From the NCBI GenBank assembly GCA_006176705.1, contig QRFJ01000021.1, forward strand, positions 3,847,161 to 3,911,160: DNA of 64,000 nt, given 5' to 3'. The notes below the pieces were generated by a model. The model was not told the DNA's origin. It worked only from the letters and a program-made list of their open reading frames with translations, and ran no database searches. Source of the DNA: Cocos nucifera (taxonomy: Eukaryota; Streptophyta; Magnoliopsida; Arecales; Arecaceae). This document shows positions 46,072 to 57,926 of the stretch, one piece after another. Both the position numbers and the translations under genes were made by a program. The stretch's first letter is position 1. Every line of letters starts with the position of its first letter.

Positions 46072-47692
46072 TGATAAGAGCCTGATGTTGTCGTTAGCAC
46101 ACCATATTTATCAATTTAATTTTAATTTTTTAAAATAATTTAAAAATAGGTAGCAAGTAGTGAGTCGGATCGAATCTACAGGAAAGGCAGTATTTTAGTT
46201 TTAAAATTTTTAATTTTTATAAAAAAAAATTTGAAAAAAGAATTAAAGTTAGAAAATAGAGTTATAAATAAAGAGCAAAAATTAAATGGTGTGGAATAAT
46301 AAACTTGGTACTAAGATCTACTAGTTAGATCTTAGCATCTACTTGCAACAAAATAAAGAGCAATAATTAAAATATAAAAATTAAATTATAATTAAAAATA
46401 AAAAGCTAAAATTTATAGTGCATAAAAATAAAATTTATATTTATTTAAAAATTCATAATTTAAATATATAAAATTAAAAAAAATTAAAAATAGCTGATCT
46501 TGATATTGGATCGACATCGATATTGAGATGGTGTAGAAGCCAGCTCTTCTTCACAGCACTCATTGCCTTATAGCAGCCTCTAACCCAAGCATAGCTCTAA
46601 CCTTTACCAAACTCCTTCCTATGATCGAAGACGATTGATTTTGAAGGCCTATAGTCCTTTATTTAGCCAGGAGGGCTGGAGATCTTCTTCGTAGGCAATA
46701 TGGGACTATAGAGGAGTTTGATCGATAAAATATGAAAAAATTTTGATAAAAATTAGATTAAATAACTCCTGAATGCATTCTATTGAGTTTTGTGAAATCT
46801 GGATCAAATGATCCCAAAATCATCAAAAATGGAGGTGTAATAGCCCAGATCAGGTCGGATTTGATTCTAGCCATTCGATCGCATCTTGATGGAGAAAATC
46901 TAATCGTTAGATCACCGCTGGGAGGTTTAATCATTATTGGAAGCTTTTTGGACCGTCGGATCATCCCCTGGAACATTGACAGCTGTTGGATGGCATAGAT
47001 GGGAGGCTGAGAAATCAAATTAAAGTAAGAAAAAATCTTGGCCATTGGATCTGAATCGGCATCAATCTGGACCGCAGGATGGTGCAATTTCTATAGCTGC
47101 AAATCGCATAAATTGGTTGCATTTGAAGACCGAACCAATCAGCATGCGGCAAGCCCTGTGAAATTATCATTTTGCTTTTGTATGCCATGATGAATTTCCT
47201 ATGAACTTCTTAACAGTTTAAGTCCACCACGTGGCACGCTGTGATTGGGTGTCTTTTGCTGAGCTGGAGTTCCACGCCTGGATCATGGACCGATGAGTTG
47301 GCTCTGTAGCTAAGTCGGCTTCAACGGTGTGCTGGCTGAGCTGGAACACGCTGGCTGAGCTGAATAAGGTGGCTTGACTTGGCACGCTGGCTTGGTTGGA
47401 TGAGCTGGCTAGGTCGATTTCTTTTTTTTTAATTTATTTTTTTTTAAAAAAATTCATATCTAATCCATTTTAGCTTTATTTTGCTTCAAACTTATTTTGT
47501 TATATAAAAAAAATAAGCTCTTTCTAGATAATAATATTTTATTTTTTTTTATTTTTTTATTATTTTTAATTAATTATTTAATTAATAAAAATATTAATTT
47601 CTTAAAAATATAAATTAATTATTAATTTTTAAAAATAAATATAAATTAATTAATAAATTAATATTTTATTGATAAATTTATGGTACTTATCA
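46072..47692 (-). repeat. 5' LTR of element A
   Basis: 1.62 kb, homologous to 72-1636. It is followed by the GAGTC duplication at 47693-47697. A 47345-47410 stretch of CTGGCTGAGCTG/GGCTTGG words is longer than in the other copies and accounts for much of the length difference. Confidence 0.88.
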
Positions 47693-47697
47693 GAGTC

Positions 47698-48375
47698 CTA
47701 ATCTATCAAGTAGATGAGGTGGTGCTTCATCCAAATCGTAAAAACCCTTCATGCATGTGTCAAGAGAAAAGGGACGTGAAAACTCATGCCCATCCTCTTT
47801 CTAGTCAGCCAAAAAGAGAGACAAACTTAGGGAACTTGGGCTCTGGAAGATAGAGTTAATTGGGTTCAAATTTGGCTCGAATCGAATCTAAATTATATCC
47901 AAAATGAATCAAACCCTGAAAGACCGTCAAATATGAATTTTCAAGATTGAAATCTAATTTACATTAACAAATCTAGTTAATCATTAAATTAAATTAAGTC
48001 AAATTAAAATAAATCTAATTTAAATTAATTAAAACTTAATTTATAATTTAATCTATTTCTTATTAAATTATAATAATTGTTATAAAATTAGTGTACTAAC
48101 AATTAGCCACTGCCAAATCTGTAACGTTTATAAATTAGAAGTTTTCAAAATTCAAATAATCAATTCAATTGATAATTCGAACATGATCTAAACTATTAAT
48201 CAGATCGAACTTCTTTTGTATGTAATCTCTCAGGTTCTATTCTATCTGATAGTAAGATATACCATGATTTTTAGATCTATTCTTTTCTTACGAAGTCCAG
48301 AGAAAATCTTAGATCTAAACCTCGTTGTTGATCTCTACTGAAATCTGATCTTCTTTCTCCTTCACACTCAACCAA
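47698..48375 (-). other. Element D internal fragment
   Basis: A+T-rich sequence between the element A insertion point and the primer site of element D, read as the leader of a copia-like element on the minus strand. No reading frame of note. The rest of D lies beyond base 1. Confidence 0.45.
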
Positions 48376-48387
48376 GCTTTGATACCA
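48376..48387 (-). promoter_or_regulatory. Primer-binding site of element D
   Basis: The minus strand reads TGGTATCAAAGC, one base from the Met-tRNA site TGGTATCAGAGC, two bases from the LTR end. Confidence 0.65.
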
Positions 48388-48389
48388 AT

Positions 48390-49285
48390 TGTTATACCTA
48401 CGGTTGCTCTAAGCCATAGTCGTAGATTGGATCTCTTGCATGAACCTGGATATTAATCCAGTATACTGAAAAAAATTTAAGAGAAAAGATAAAAGGGGAT
48501 GAAGCCTAGGATTTTGGTGTTAAAACTAGAGAGAAGAGAGTTAGGAAGAAAAGCTCTGTATTGATTTCATACTTGTAAAAATTATAATATTTAGGTTTAT
48601 ATATCCGAAGATCTCTATTATACCATATGAATCCTAATAAATCCAAACTTCAGTTGAAAATTTTTTCTAGGCTAATCCAATATATGAAAGCACTCACCGA
48701 AAATCGAGCCCATGTCTATCCATGTCTCTTATGCTCTCATTTTCTGGATCTAAACTCGATTTATACATGAGTTAGCCTTCTTAAGACCTTGTTGGACCAA
48801 GCCTTAAGGTTCCTTGGATTAATCCCAATCCAAGACCAAATAGAAAACCTATCCTATTCTGTACACCACTGCCAAGGCAGCTCTATCAAAAACTGAGCTG
48901 GCTCAACTGCATGTCACCCAAACATAGTCTTCTATCTGCCTAAGAGAGCCTGCTCGACTGCGGTCTGAGTTGGCTTGATCTTAATCTAAGCCAGCTCGAC
49001 TGCATATCCGAGCCAATCCGTTGTGTGTCAGCCCCTTATTTTGGTTGATTATTCTCCTAGCGTTGGTCCTTTGCTCCATTTTGGTTGATTATTCTCCTAG
49101 CTTTGGTCCTAGCTTTGGTCCTTTGCTCCATCTTGTATGTCTGATCTTTGGAGCACCTACCAAGCTCCTCAAGATCCTCACATTTGAACCTCAAGCTCGT
49201 GAAGGGCTACACACCACCTCTATCTTAGGATAACTTCTATCCTAGTCCTAGGACCATACCTGTCCTAGACTCTCTAGAGCCAACA
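48390..49285 (-). repeat. 5' LTR of element D (copia-like)
   Basis: It ends TATAACA next to the primer site and probably starts TGTTGGCTCTAGAG at 49285. Only one LTR is in the window, so the outer end is judged from the TG rule alone. It contains GAGCCAGCTC-like words at 48890-49020 and a direct ~40-bp duplication (CCATTTTGGTTGATTATTCTCCTAG) at 49030-49110. Confidence 0.55.
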
Positions 49286-49321
49286 CCCTAGTTTCTCCCA
49301 TAGCCTTCTAAGACTTGGGAG

Positions 49322-49863
49322 TATTAGAAAATGTATCATAAAGTCAATCATCTAGATTGTAGATGGTTGAGCTAAATATAATTTATACTTAAATTTTAAT
49401 TAAATAAAATTATTATTTTGATAATTTCATCATTTTGTGCATCTTCCTGTAATGAACTCTTTAAGATGAAGTCCTTAGGACTATTTAGATTAGACAAAGA
49501 AGGATTTATTGTTTAGTCCTTAAACTAATCACGATCAAATGATTCATTATTACCTAAGATGACAACGTTAATCAAGAGTAGATCATTGTGTGCCATAAGT
49601 GTTGATTGTCTTCTTAACCAAGAAGCATGGTGATGCTATTATGGCATGCAGATGAAATATAGGGATATATTTCACTGATCATGACCCAATTGTGGAGCTC
49701 TCTTCTGCCAAGATTGCTCACGAAGAATATGGGTATAAGTATCTCTTAGACTTGAGATTGCTCATGACCCAACTTCCAAGATTGCTCGTGACCCAACTTC
49801 CATTGCTATATATTTTGAAAAATTTTTGAAAAGCATGCTTAGAATCCTATTGATTTTTCTTCA
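49322..49863 (+). repeat. Shortened 5' LTR of element E
   Basis: It starts TATTAGAAAATG after AAGACTTGGGAG and ends TTTTTCTTCA at 49863. The first ~430 and last ~80 bases align with the copia-1 LTR, so about 1.5 kb of its middle is deleted. A short tandem duplication (AAGATTGCTCRTGACCCAACTTCC) lies at about 49752-49801. Confidence 0.72.
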
Positions 49864-49865
49864 GA

Positions 49866-49877
49866 TGGTATCAGAGC
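49866..49877 (+). promoter_or_regulatory. Primer-binding site of element E
   Basis: TGGTATCAGAGC, a perfect match to the plant copia Met-tRNA site, two bases after the LTR. Confidence 0.88.
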
Positions 49878-52165
49878 AACATGTTGCTCGACATATTTTT
49901 ATATAAATTAAAAAAATTTAATATATAACATAATAATCGCATGGATTGTAGGTTGTCCTACTGTATGATTTATCCCTTACAGTGGAGAGATTGTCCTAGT
50001 ACATTATGATCTATAATATTGATAAAAAATTTAGATATGATCTAATAAATTTTTATGATATATTTTAAATTACTTTTAATCTAAATTTCATCATAAATTA
50101 GTGTTTAGATTAGATCTAAATATTTCATAATTTCTTTATATAATGTACATAGGTTTAGATTAAACCTGAATAGGATCTTATGAAGGTTCTATTCGCTGGT
50201 CGAGCTGGTTGTCTCAAGAATCGAGCCAGCTCGACCAGCATGCCAGCCTGCTATAACCTCTTAGACCTTTTGTTCTAGTTAGCTCGATCAGGAATTGGGT
50301 CGGCTCAGCTTTTGTTTGGACTAGCTTGGATGGGATTCGAGCCAACTCAACTAATTATGTGACTTCTGGACATCTATTCGAGCCAGCTCGGATGGGATCC
50401 AAGTCAGCTCGATGGAATGTTGACTTCTGGACTTTTGCTCAAGCAGCTGTCTCAGAAATTCAGTTGACTCGACTTATGATCGGGCCGGCTCGGATAGGAT
50501 CCGAGCCAGCTCAATGAAATATTGGGTTTCTGATTTTTTCTGCTCGAGCTAGCTGTCTCAGGGACCGACCCGAGCCAGCTCAATGAAATGTTGGGTTTCT
50601 GATTTTTTCTGCTCGAGTTGGCTGTCTCAGGGACTGACTTAAGCTTGGCTTTTACTCGGGCTGGCTCGAATGGAATCCGAGCTAGCTCGATCGAGAAGTT
50701 AGCTGAAGCTATTCATGGCTATTTTTTATTGAACATACTCACAACTAATGCTTATTTGTGTAATAAATCGATCCATTTTTAAAATGAGTCGATCTATTTA
50801 GTAAAACAATGCTAGGTTGTAAAGAATCTTGCAAAAATTGATAATTATTTTGGAAATGCCAAATCCCAACCCATCAGTCCAAAACTTAATTAAAAGAATT
50901 AAGTGTTGTCTAGTAGGATCTAAAATTATGAATTAAAGATCCTAAGATAAATTCACAATTCTGTGGGTTAAAGAGTTAGATGAATTAGGTTCATTAATTA
51001 GGTTAGACCTTAGGTTAGTTAAAGAAGGATTAATCTAGAGTAGTTGATTAAATCTAATCAAGTGTTGACTTAGATTGGGTCAAGAACATTCTAGACTCAA
51101 CTTCAATATTTGTAGTTGAATGAGTCCATGTCTTTAACGAGATCAAGATGGACTTAATTCATAGCTAAGTGGTCTAGCTCGTAATTACTAGGTTGATCTG
51201 ATTATACTTAATTAATCGGTTGGTGTCTAAGATAAGTCTGATAGTTTAGATCAATAATTTTTAATTGGGAGCTACTCGTACTGATTCGATCTTTGATGAG
51301 TTAATGCCATATCCCTTCCATCGATCTCACTTACCTGGTCAACATGGTCAATTAGAATTTAATTAGATAACTTAGTGATTCGAGCTGATCCATGTCACTA
51401 GAAATTAGTTTGACTGATTTTAATTAGTAAGATTGAATTAGGTACCCATGGACCGAAATTGATCGTAGTTCTCATCAATTGATTTGGTACTGTCAGTGGA
51501 AGGATTTGACTTGGTGAAGTCAATGGGAGTAATATGGTTCGTATCCTTTCTATCTTAAATCATAAGTAAGTTAAATCCTCTAAATTATTAGGTCTTTAAA
51601 ATGACAAGGTTATGAAAATAACCGAGTCAAAACCTCCCATTAAGATAAATAGTAATGAGTCCAATTTTCTATGTGGACATTGGAGGTGCCTTACATCTGG
51701 TGTTTATGTAGATATTAAAATTACTGTCCATCATATGATGATTAAGTTGTACTCTCTGAATGACGATCAAGTTAGCCAAAGCTTTCCTCGGACCTGATTT
51801 TCGTTCGCTTGATGCACCGAAGTTGATCGTGTTAATGGTTGGATCTAATCAAACCATTTTAGTGAAGGCCAAAGCCAATTGATTTGATTTCTAGGGCAAA
51901 ATCTAAATTACTAAAAATTATTTGGAGAAATAATTGATTGTGAACCTACCTGTAGATGCACGCAGGTTAGTCAGAGCTTTCCTCGAGCCCGTTTGTATTC
52001 TATATGAATTTCAGTATCCACTAAAAAATTTGTATGATTCCTTGAATTGGAGGTAGAGGCTATCAATTCATTTAAAGATAGTGGGAGGACCTTTAGACTA
52101 AAGTCCAAGTCTTTAGGATTAATTAATTTAAGTACTAATAAGATTTCATATTTTTCTTTCAGATA
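49878..52165 (+). other. Element E untranslated leader
   Basis: Colinear in reverse with 30535-32550 of copia element 1. The block 50185-50740 is rich in GAGCCAGCTCG/CGAGCTRGCT words with TCGGATGGGATCC spacers and is clearly expanded compared with copia 1. No gene seen. Confidence 0.65.
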
Positions 52166-52981
52166 AATAGAATGGCTAGTGTAAGTCCGCTCTATTAACT
52201 GTTGGACAGTGACAAGCATTTATGACCTAAAAATGAGGAGTCTAGTATTGATCCTAATCAGACAGATCCAAAAAAGAATTATCCTATTGATCAGAATAGA
52301 CTGAACAGAAGAAATCAATAAGTGGTTCCTGGTCAAGACTGTTATATGATAATACCTTGTAATTTTTTTTGTATGTGATACATCTATTTGGATATTAGAT
52401 ATCGAAAGTCCAATTCATATTTATAGTTCGTTGCATGGACTTCAAATTGGTAGAAAATTTTAGAATGATGATAAATTTCTTCATATTTATAGTTCGTTGC
52501 ATGGACTTTAAGTTTCAGTCCTAACATTAGAAACTCTTAAGCTATTTTTCAAAAATAATAATATTATTTTAAGTGATTATCACTATTGTCCATCTTTTAT
52601 AATGAACATATATCTATTGAATTTTTGGCTCAGAATGGTTATTATTTATGAATAAAAAAAATTATTATGATATTATTATAAATAGTATTATAGTAATGTA
52701 AGGATAATTAAGAAATGATATTTATATTTTATCACAGTCTATTAGTATAATGTACACATCAAATAAACATCCTAAACTAGATATTGTCATAAATGCCTAT
52801 CTTTGGCATTATCGGCTAGGTTATTTAAACAAAAATAGGATCAATAGGTTAGTCAAGGAGTATATTCTTGACCTCGATAATTATGAATCATTGACTACCT
52901 ATGAGTCCTGTCTTTTTGGTAAGATGACCAAATCATCTTCTACTAGAAAGGATGAATAGGCCACTGATCTTTTGGATCTAA
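52166..52981 (+). pseudogene. Element E gag/protease/pre-integrase scraps
   Basis: A gag start-like segment (near 52172, matching the MVTTLSFQSLL region of copia 1) passes within about 60 bases to protease-like words (ILDIESPIHIYSSL near 52397), so most of gag is deleted. A piece duplicating CATATTTATAGTTCGTTGCATGGACTT occurs twice (about 52419 and 52481). The pre-integrase segment at 52750-52959 (WHYRLGYLNKNRINRLVKEY, then TYESCLFGKMTKSS) stops just before the integrase core. It joins directly to an LTR start at 52982. Confidence 0.75.
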
Positions 52982-53842
52982 TGTTGAAAATTATATCCTA
53001 AAGCCAATCGTCAGTCTGTTGACGGTTGAGATATTATAATTAATTTATTAATTAATAAAAAATATTTTGACATACTTTTTTATCATAAGTTTATATCTTC
53101 TAATGAACTCTATTATTGTGATGAAGTTCTTAGGACTATTTAGTTTCGATAAAGAGAGGATTTATCGATTAGTCCTTAAATTTATTCACGATCAAATGAT
53201 AGACTGTTAATTAGGATGACAGCGTCTATCGAGCATAGATCGCTATATACCATATAGGTTGGTTGTCCTCTTAACTAAGATGTATGGAGATACTGGTATG
53301 GCATACAGATAAGATGTATGGATATATCATCATTGAACGTGACCAACTTCAGAGCATTCTACTATCGAGAATATCTCTGATGAAATATAGGTATAAATAT
53401 CCCTTAGACCTGAGATCACCTCAGTGACTTGTAAGCAACTCACTGTGCTTTGGTTCTGGACTAACTGAATTTCTAATTTAGCAATGAAAGGCTTCTGGGC
53501 ATAGTCAAATACTTGCGAAGTTGAAGTATGATCAAGATGGAATTGATCATTTCAAGAGTTGGAGAAGAATGTATTACTATATTTCAATATAGCAAAATCT
53601 TGGCCAGGATAATCCATCAGATGAATTTAATATTTTAAAATACAATGTGGACAACCTGATCAGAGTTAATAGTTGAACTCTGAGGTGTCCTACGAGCATT
53701 GTGGTCAAGGGGATGAATTATATGAAAACTATATCCGCATGGGTTTTAAGGATGATGTTCTACACCTTTGACCTATCCGACCATCGGATATCATTGTTAG
53801 ATGGTCACTTTGATTGATATAAAAATTTATTTCTATGCTGTC
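52982..53842 (+). repeat. Copia-1-family LTR (3' LTR of element E), first 860 bases
   Basis: It starts TGTTGAAAATTATATCC and follows the copia-1 LTR (reverse complement of 25755-26621) until TTCTATGCTG. Copia element 2 then begins. The remainder presumably lies beyond base 64000. Confidence 0.78.
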
Positions 53843-56112
53843 TGAAGGAAAATCCTGATTTTTCGATCCAGGTTCGTTCAGATCTGATCAGATCAAGAGA
53901 TATATTTCAAAAATTTTTCTCTTTGATCTGTAGTAGATCTGGGATGTTTCAGATCTGATTCTTATTATTTTAATAAATAAAATAAAATAAAATAATGATA
54001 AATTAAATCAAATTTAATTTACCTGATTTGGGTAATCCTATTATCTTGTTGATGATCCTGTTTGCAATGGAAGATTTTGGATCTAGCCATGCAAGCGCCT
54101 GGCCTCTACCGGTATCCACTCGGGCTGGATCTGGAGATCCTCTTCTTCTCTATCACGTCTCCAAAAATCAGATCTGGATCTGATCTGGAGGATCTTCAAA
54201 ACTCCTTTTGAAGATCAGCAGTCGTCCTTTGCAGCAGTGCAGCCTTCTTGCTTTTGATCGCCTTTCTCTTGCTTGAATCGCACCAACAAAAATCCAAAAC
54301 TCCTTTTGGATGTGGAGAGCAAGGGGAGAAGGTGGTTTGGCATGGAGAAGGAGGGGAGAGGCAGCCTAGGGGCGTGGGGAATTCTGATTACTCTTTGAGT
54401 TGGGTACAGGGTCTTATTTATAGACTAACTGTGATCCAACTCCTCTTCTTCCCAACCAATCACAACCCTTTGTGAAATCAGATCTAAATCTGATTGGTGG
54501 GAATAGAGTCCCCTGGATTCCTCCTTAGAGGGCATGCCTAAGACCAGTCAAAGTTGGATTCTTAGAAGAACTCTAATTGGAATCCAAAAGGGAGGTGGAG
54601 TCCTTGTCCAACAAGGACTCCTAGGCGCCTCCAACTTGGGCACACGCCTAGGGTGGCGTGCGCCCTCCTCCTTGCCAGGTTCTGGCAGGGGGACAGGCCC
54701 CCACCAGCTCTCCAATAGGTGCATGACATGTGGTCAAAAGTCAAAGTGTCAATGGTCAATGTTTGACCAGTCAAAGGTAGACTTTTGACCAAAGTCAAAG
54801 AACAAGAAATGGCAGGTGACCAAAAATGGCAGGTAATGTCTTACAAAATAAGACAACCTTTTCTGACTTGGACAACCTCCAGTCAGACCATATGAAGGCC
54901 TCTAATTGAGCACAAACTCCTTTGGCTCAGACAGGACAACTTATTTATGATAGTAAAAGAAGAACGTTAGGTTCAATCGAGTGCTAGCACGATTTCCTTG
55001 AACCTAATTGAATCTCATTCAGATCAATTGAACTAGATCAGTTCAATTGATGATCACCAGATTCAAACCCTTGTTTGTGTGACCCAGTTAGGTTCAGTTC
55101 TGTATGGTAATGGGATATGTCATGATCTCTATCATCGACATCATCGAAACTCCTTTCGATGGATCAGAACTCTTCTGATTCGAACAGCTAGAATGATCGA
55201 TCATCTAAATCATTCTAATTGCTCCCAAAATCCACCAGTGACACCTAGCAGTATATGGTGGCAACCCATCAGAGCTGAATGCGAACCTCTTGGTGCAGCT
55301 ACCTGTGTGATTAAGTTCTTCTATCTTGAGCCCCGATCAGATTAGGGTTAAGGTGAACTCGTCAAACCCTAGTCTCTGTCATATGATGTAATCATTCGAT
55401 TCGAGTCCAATGTGAAAATCTAAATAGAAACTCTTTCTATTATTTCACTCTGCCATGGCCATGGGACTTCTGGACTTGATTCTCATGATTATCATAGGGC
55501 TGCTCCTCTACCACCGAGGTAGATAGATTCCATCTTGATGCCATCCAGTTCCTACAATGAACATGCTATAGCCAACATACACCTCAGGGTTCCATATGGC
55601 TAGGAGACCGAGTAATGGTGTAGTCAAACTATAACACCCTCAAGGTGAACTGCCGATGCACCTCAGGTCAAAGAACCAGACACACTACTGCAGCATCGAG
55701 TCAGTCATTGACGAGAAGGTAGACTCCCTAATGACTACTCGAGGTGGTCACGCTCAGTGCCCTCGTTCTCTAACGAGTACCTATACTCTCGCTCCGGTGT
55801 CTCCACACCGTAGACTCAAGACTCATCTACTAAAGAGAAGCGATTGTACACCAACCTTCGGATCAATCACCATCCTCGTGATGATCCTATGGTCGGGAGC
55901 ATTTTATGAGTTAATAATGATTATTCATGTCTTAAATTTTCAACTCTTGAAAATATGAATTATCATTACCATTAACTCAAAGGATGTATCACAGACACTA
56001 AATACACATATGTGATAGAAAATAACCCATTTTATTGATATTATAATTTTGCCCCTAGAAGTGTATTACAAGTGTCAGCCAATTCTGGCTTCTAGGGCAC
56101 ATATATCTAACA
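53843..56112 (-). repeat. 3' LTR of copia element 2
   Basis: 2.27 kb. The minus-strand start is TGTTAGATATATGTGCCCTA at 56112 and the end is CCTTCA at 53843. A TATA box on the minus strand (TCTATAAATAAG) is at 54413-54424. Open frames inside both LTR copies (for example 54534-54798 and 55079-55345) are shared only because the LTRs are copies, and are not credible genes. Confidence 0.93.
54413..54424 (-). promoter_or_regulatory. TATA box of the copia element 2 LTR
   Basis: The minus strand reads TCTATAAATAAG, conserved at about 62519-62530 in the 5' LTR, which would be the promoter copy. Confidence 0.6.
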
Positions 56113-56123
56113 ATCTCCCACTT
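56113..56123 (-). promoter_or_regulatory. Polypurine tract of copia element 2
   Basis: The minus strand reads AAGTGGGAGAT directly before TGTTAG, the canonical plant copia form. Confidence 0.85.
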
Positions 56124-56126
56124 GTC

Positions 56127-56905
56127 CTAAAGCCAATTGGCTACAAGTCTAAGTCCCATCTTCTCAAGGTGGGCTTCGAACTTCTGCTGGCCCAACGGCT
56201 TTGTAAGTGGGTCTGCCACATTATCTGCGGAGTTGACTCTCTTGACCTCGACGTAACCCTTCTCGAGGTAATCGGATGAGGTGGTATCGCCGCTCAATGT
56301 GCTTGGATTTTCTGGTGAGACCTCGGCTCCTTAGCAAGGGCTATGGCGCCATTGTTGTCGCAGTATAGAGGAATGGCATCTGATGGCATTACTCCGATTT
56401 CTGCAGCAAACTTCTTATACCAGAATGCTTCCTTCGCAGCCTCTGATGCAGCGATATATTCTGCTTCCATGGTGGAATCTGCTATCACTGTTTGCTTGGA
56501 ACTCTTCCAGCTGACAGCACCACCATTGCACACAAACAGACTGCCAGATGTCGACTTTCGATCATCTATATCAGACATGAAATCTGAGTCTGTGTATCCC
56601 TGGACTTGGAGTTCTCCGTTACCAAAGACCAACATCATATCCTTAGTTCTTCTCAAGTACTTAAGGATACATTTCACAGAAGTCCAGTGTTCTTCACCTG
56701 GATTTGACTGATATCTGCTTGTGACACTCACAGCATGGGCTATATCAGGTCGTGTACATAGCATGGCATACATGAGGCTCCCTATTGCAGAAGCATAAGG
56801 GATCTTGCTCATGCGTTCTATTTCCTCAGGTGTGCTGGGGCACATCTTCTTGGAAAGATGAATACCATGTCTGAAGGGTATTAATCCCCTCTTAGAGTTT
56901 TCCAT
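56127..56905 (-). pseudogene. Copia element 2 RNase H and C-terminus
   Basis: The open minus-strand frame 56905-56294 carries the end of the RT thumb (ASAIGSLMYAMLCTRPDIAHAV near 56795). The copia RNase H motifs follow: YTDSDFMSDIDDRKSTSG, then DSTMEAEYIAASEA and LYCDNNGAIALAKE. A one-base shift near 56300 (expected SKHIERRYH) throws the last ~55 codons out of frame. The original stop is at 56127-56129, four bases from the polypurine tract. A second one-base insertion near 56920 separates it from the RT frame. Confidence 0.9.
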
Positions 56906-56906
56906 A

Positions 56907-57926
56907 CTAAACCTCTTTAGTACTTTCCTCTATGTACATCTTCTGTGAAAGTCCTAGCATCCTATTCGGTCTATCCCTATAGACCTTAATTCCTAGAATA
57001 AAGGATGCTTCACCTAGGTCTTTCATGGAGAATTCCTTGGACAACCACATTTTGACTGTTGTCAACATGGGAATATCATTCCCAATAAGGAGGATGTCAT
57101 CCACGTACAATACGAGGAAGACAACAGCGCTCCCACTGACCTTTTTGAAAACACATGGTTCCTCTTCATTTTTGATGAAACCAAACTTTTTGATCACATC
57201 ATTGAAACGAGTGTTCCAGCTCCGAGATGCTTGCTTAAGTCCATATATGGACCTTTGCAGCTTGCAAACCTTGTGATCAGTATCACTGGATGTGAAACCT
57301 AGCGGCTGTTCCATATAGATATCTTCCTCAAGATATCCATTTAAGAATGCCGTTTTCACGTCCATTTGCCATATTTCATAATCGAAATAGGCTGCAACGG
57401 CAAGCAATGTGCGGATGGATTTTAGCATAGCCACTGGGGAAAAGGTATCCTGATAGTCAATGCCTTCGCGTTGACTATAACCTTTTGCCACTAGTCTAGC
57501 CTTGAATGTCTCCACATTTCCATCTGCACCAATCTTTCTCTTGAAGATCCATTTACACCCAATAGGTACTATACCTTCTGGTGGATCTACCAAGGTCCAG
57601 ACTTGGTTTGAGTGCATCGAGTCAATTTCTGACTGCATTGCCTCTAGCCATTTCTCGGAGTCGATATCTGATATCGCCTCGTTGTAGGTTTTGGGATCAT
57701 CACCATGAGCACCATTACCTACGAGGAACATTTTCTCTACTTCCTCTGAAATAATACCTAAGTATCTTTCAGGGGGACGGAAAACTCTTTCCGATCTACG
57801 AGGTGGAGGAGGTAGTGTTCTTATTGGCTCAACCTGATTTGGTTCCAATTGGTCCTTAGCTCGTTCCACTTGTGAGACTTTCTCATCAAGCTTGATCTAT
57901 TTTCCAATGCCGCTGTCTTGAATAAA
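56907..57926 (-). pseudogene. Copia element 2 reverse transcriptase
   Basis: A long open frame from about 57869. RT landmarks are: KWLEAMQSEIDSMHSNQVW, CKWIFKRKIG, FKARLVAKGYSQREGIDYQD, WQMDVKTAFLNGYLEEDIYM, SIYGLKQASRSWN, and the intact catalytic motif in LVLYVDDILLIGNDIP (near 57115). It ends after GIKVYRDRPNRMLGLSQKMY, where one extra base shifts the frame at about 56925. Two in-frame TAG codons (near 57927 and 57897) lie between this and the integrase part. Catalytic residues are present. Confidence 0.92.

Larger units (their letters stand above)
72..47692 (-). mobile_element. Element A: Athila-type non-autonomous LTR retrotransposon, split by nested insertions
   Basis: Two LTRs in the same (minus) orientation lie 44 kb apart, at 72-1636 and 46072-47692. 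Both begin and end with the inverted heptamer TGATAAG/CTTATCA. The outer flanks are the identical pentamer GAGTC (67-71 and 47693-47697), which shows that both LTRs belong to one insertion. The intervening 40 kb is copia element 1 with its own insertions. The element's own internal sequence is about 4.7 kb (1637-3505 and 43245-46071). It holds a decayed Athila-type gag and no protease, reverse transcriptase or integrase that I can find. It is therefore a large non-autonomous derivative, like element C. Confidence 0.88.
49322..53842 (+). mobile_element. Element E: internally deleted relative of copia element 1
   Basis: Plus-strand copia remnant. The 5' LTR is at 49322-49863, followed by a primer site, a leader homologous to that of copia 1, scraps of gag, protease and pre-integrase sequence, then an LTR start at 52982. 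The LTR is cut at 53842 by copia element 2. No reverse transcriptase remains. The two LTRs are more diverged from each other than in the other elements, so they could also be two separate insertions of the same family. Confidence 0.72.

Noticed and set aside
49866..49877. Endogenous pararetrovirus suggested by a Met-tRNA primer site
   Set aside because: All such sites here are next to LTRs with copia integrase downstream. No movement- or coat-protein-like region is seen.
54248..55345. Open frames conserved at 62309-63449
   Set aside because: Both lie inside the two LTRs of copia element 2, so conservation is only LTR identity. No recognisable domain and both strands are open.
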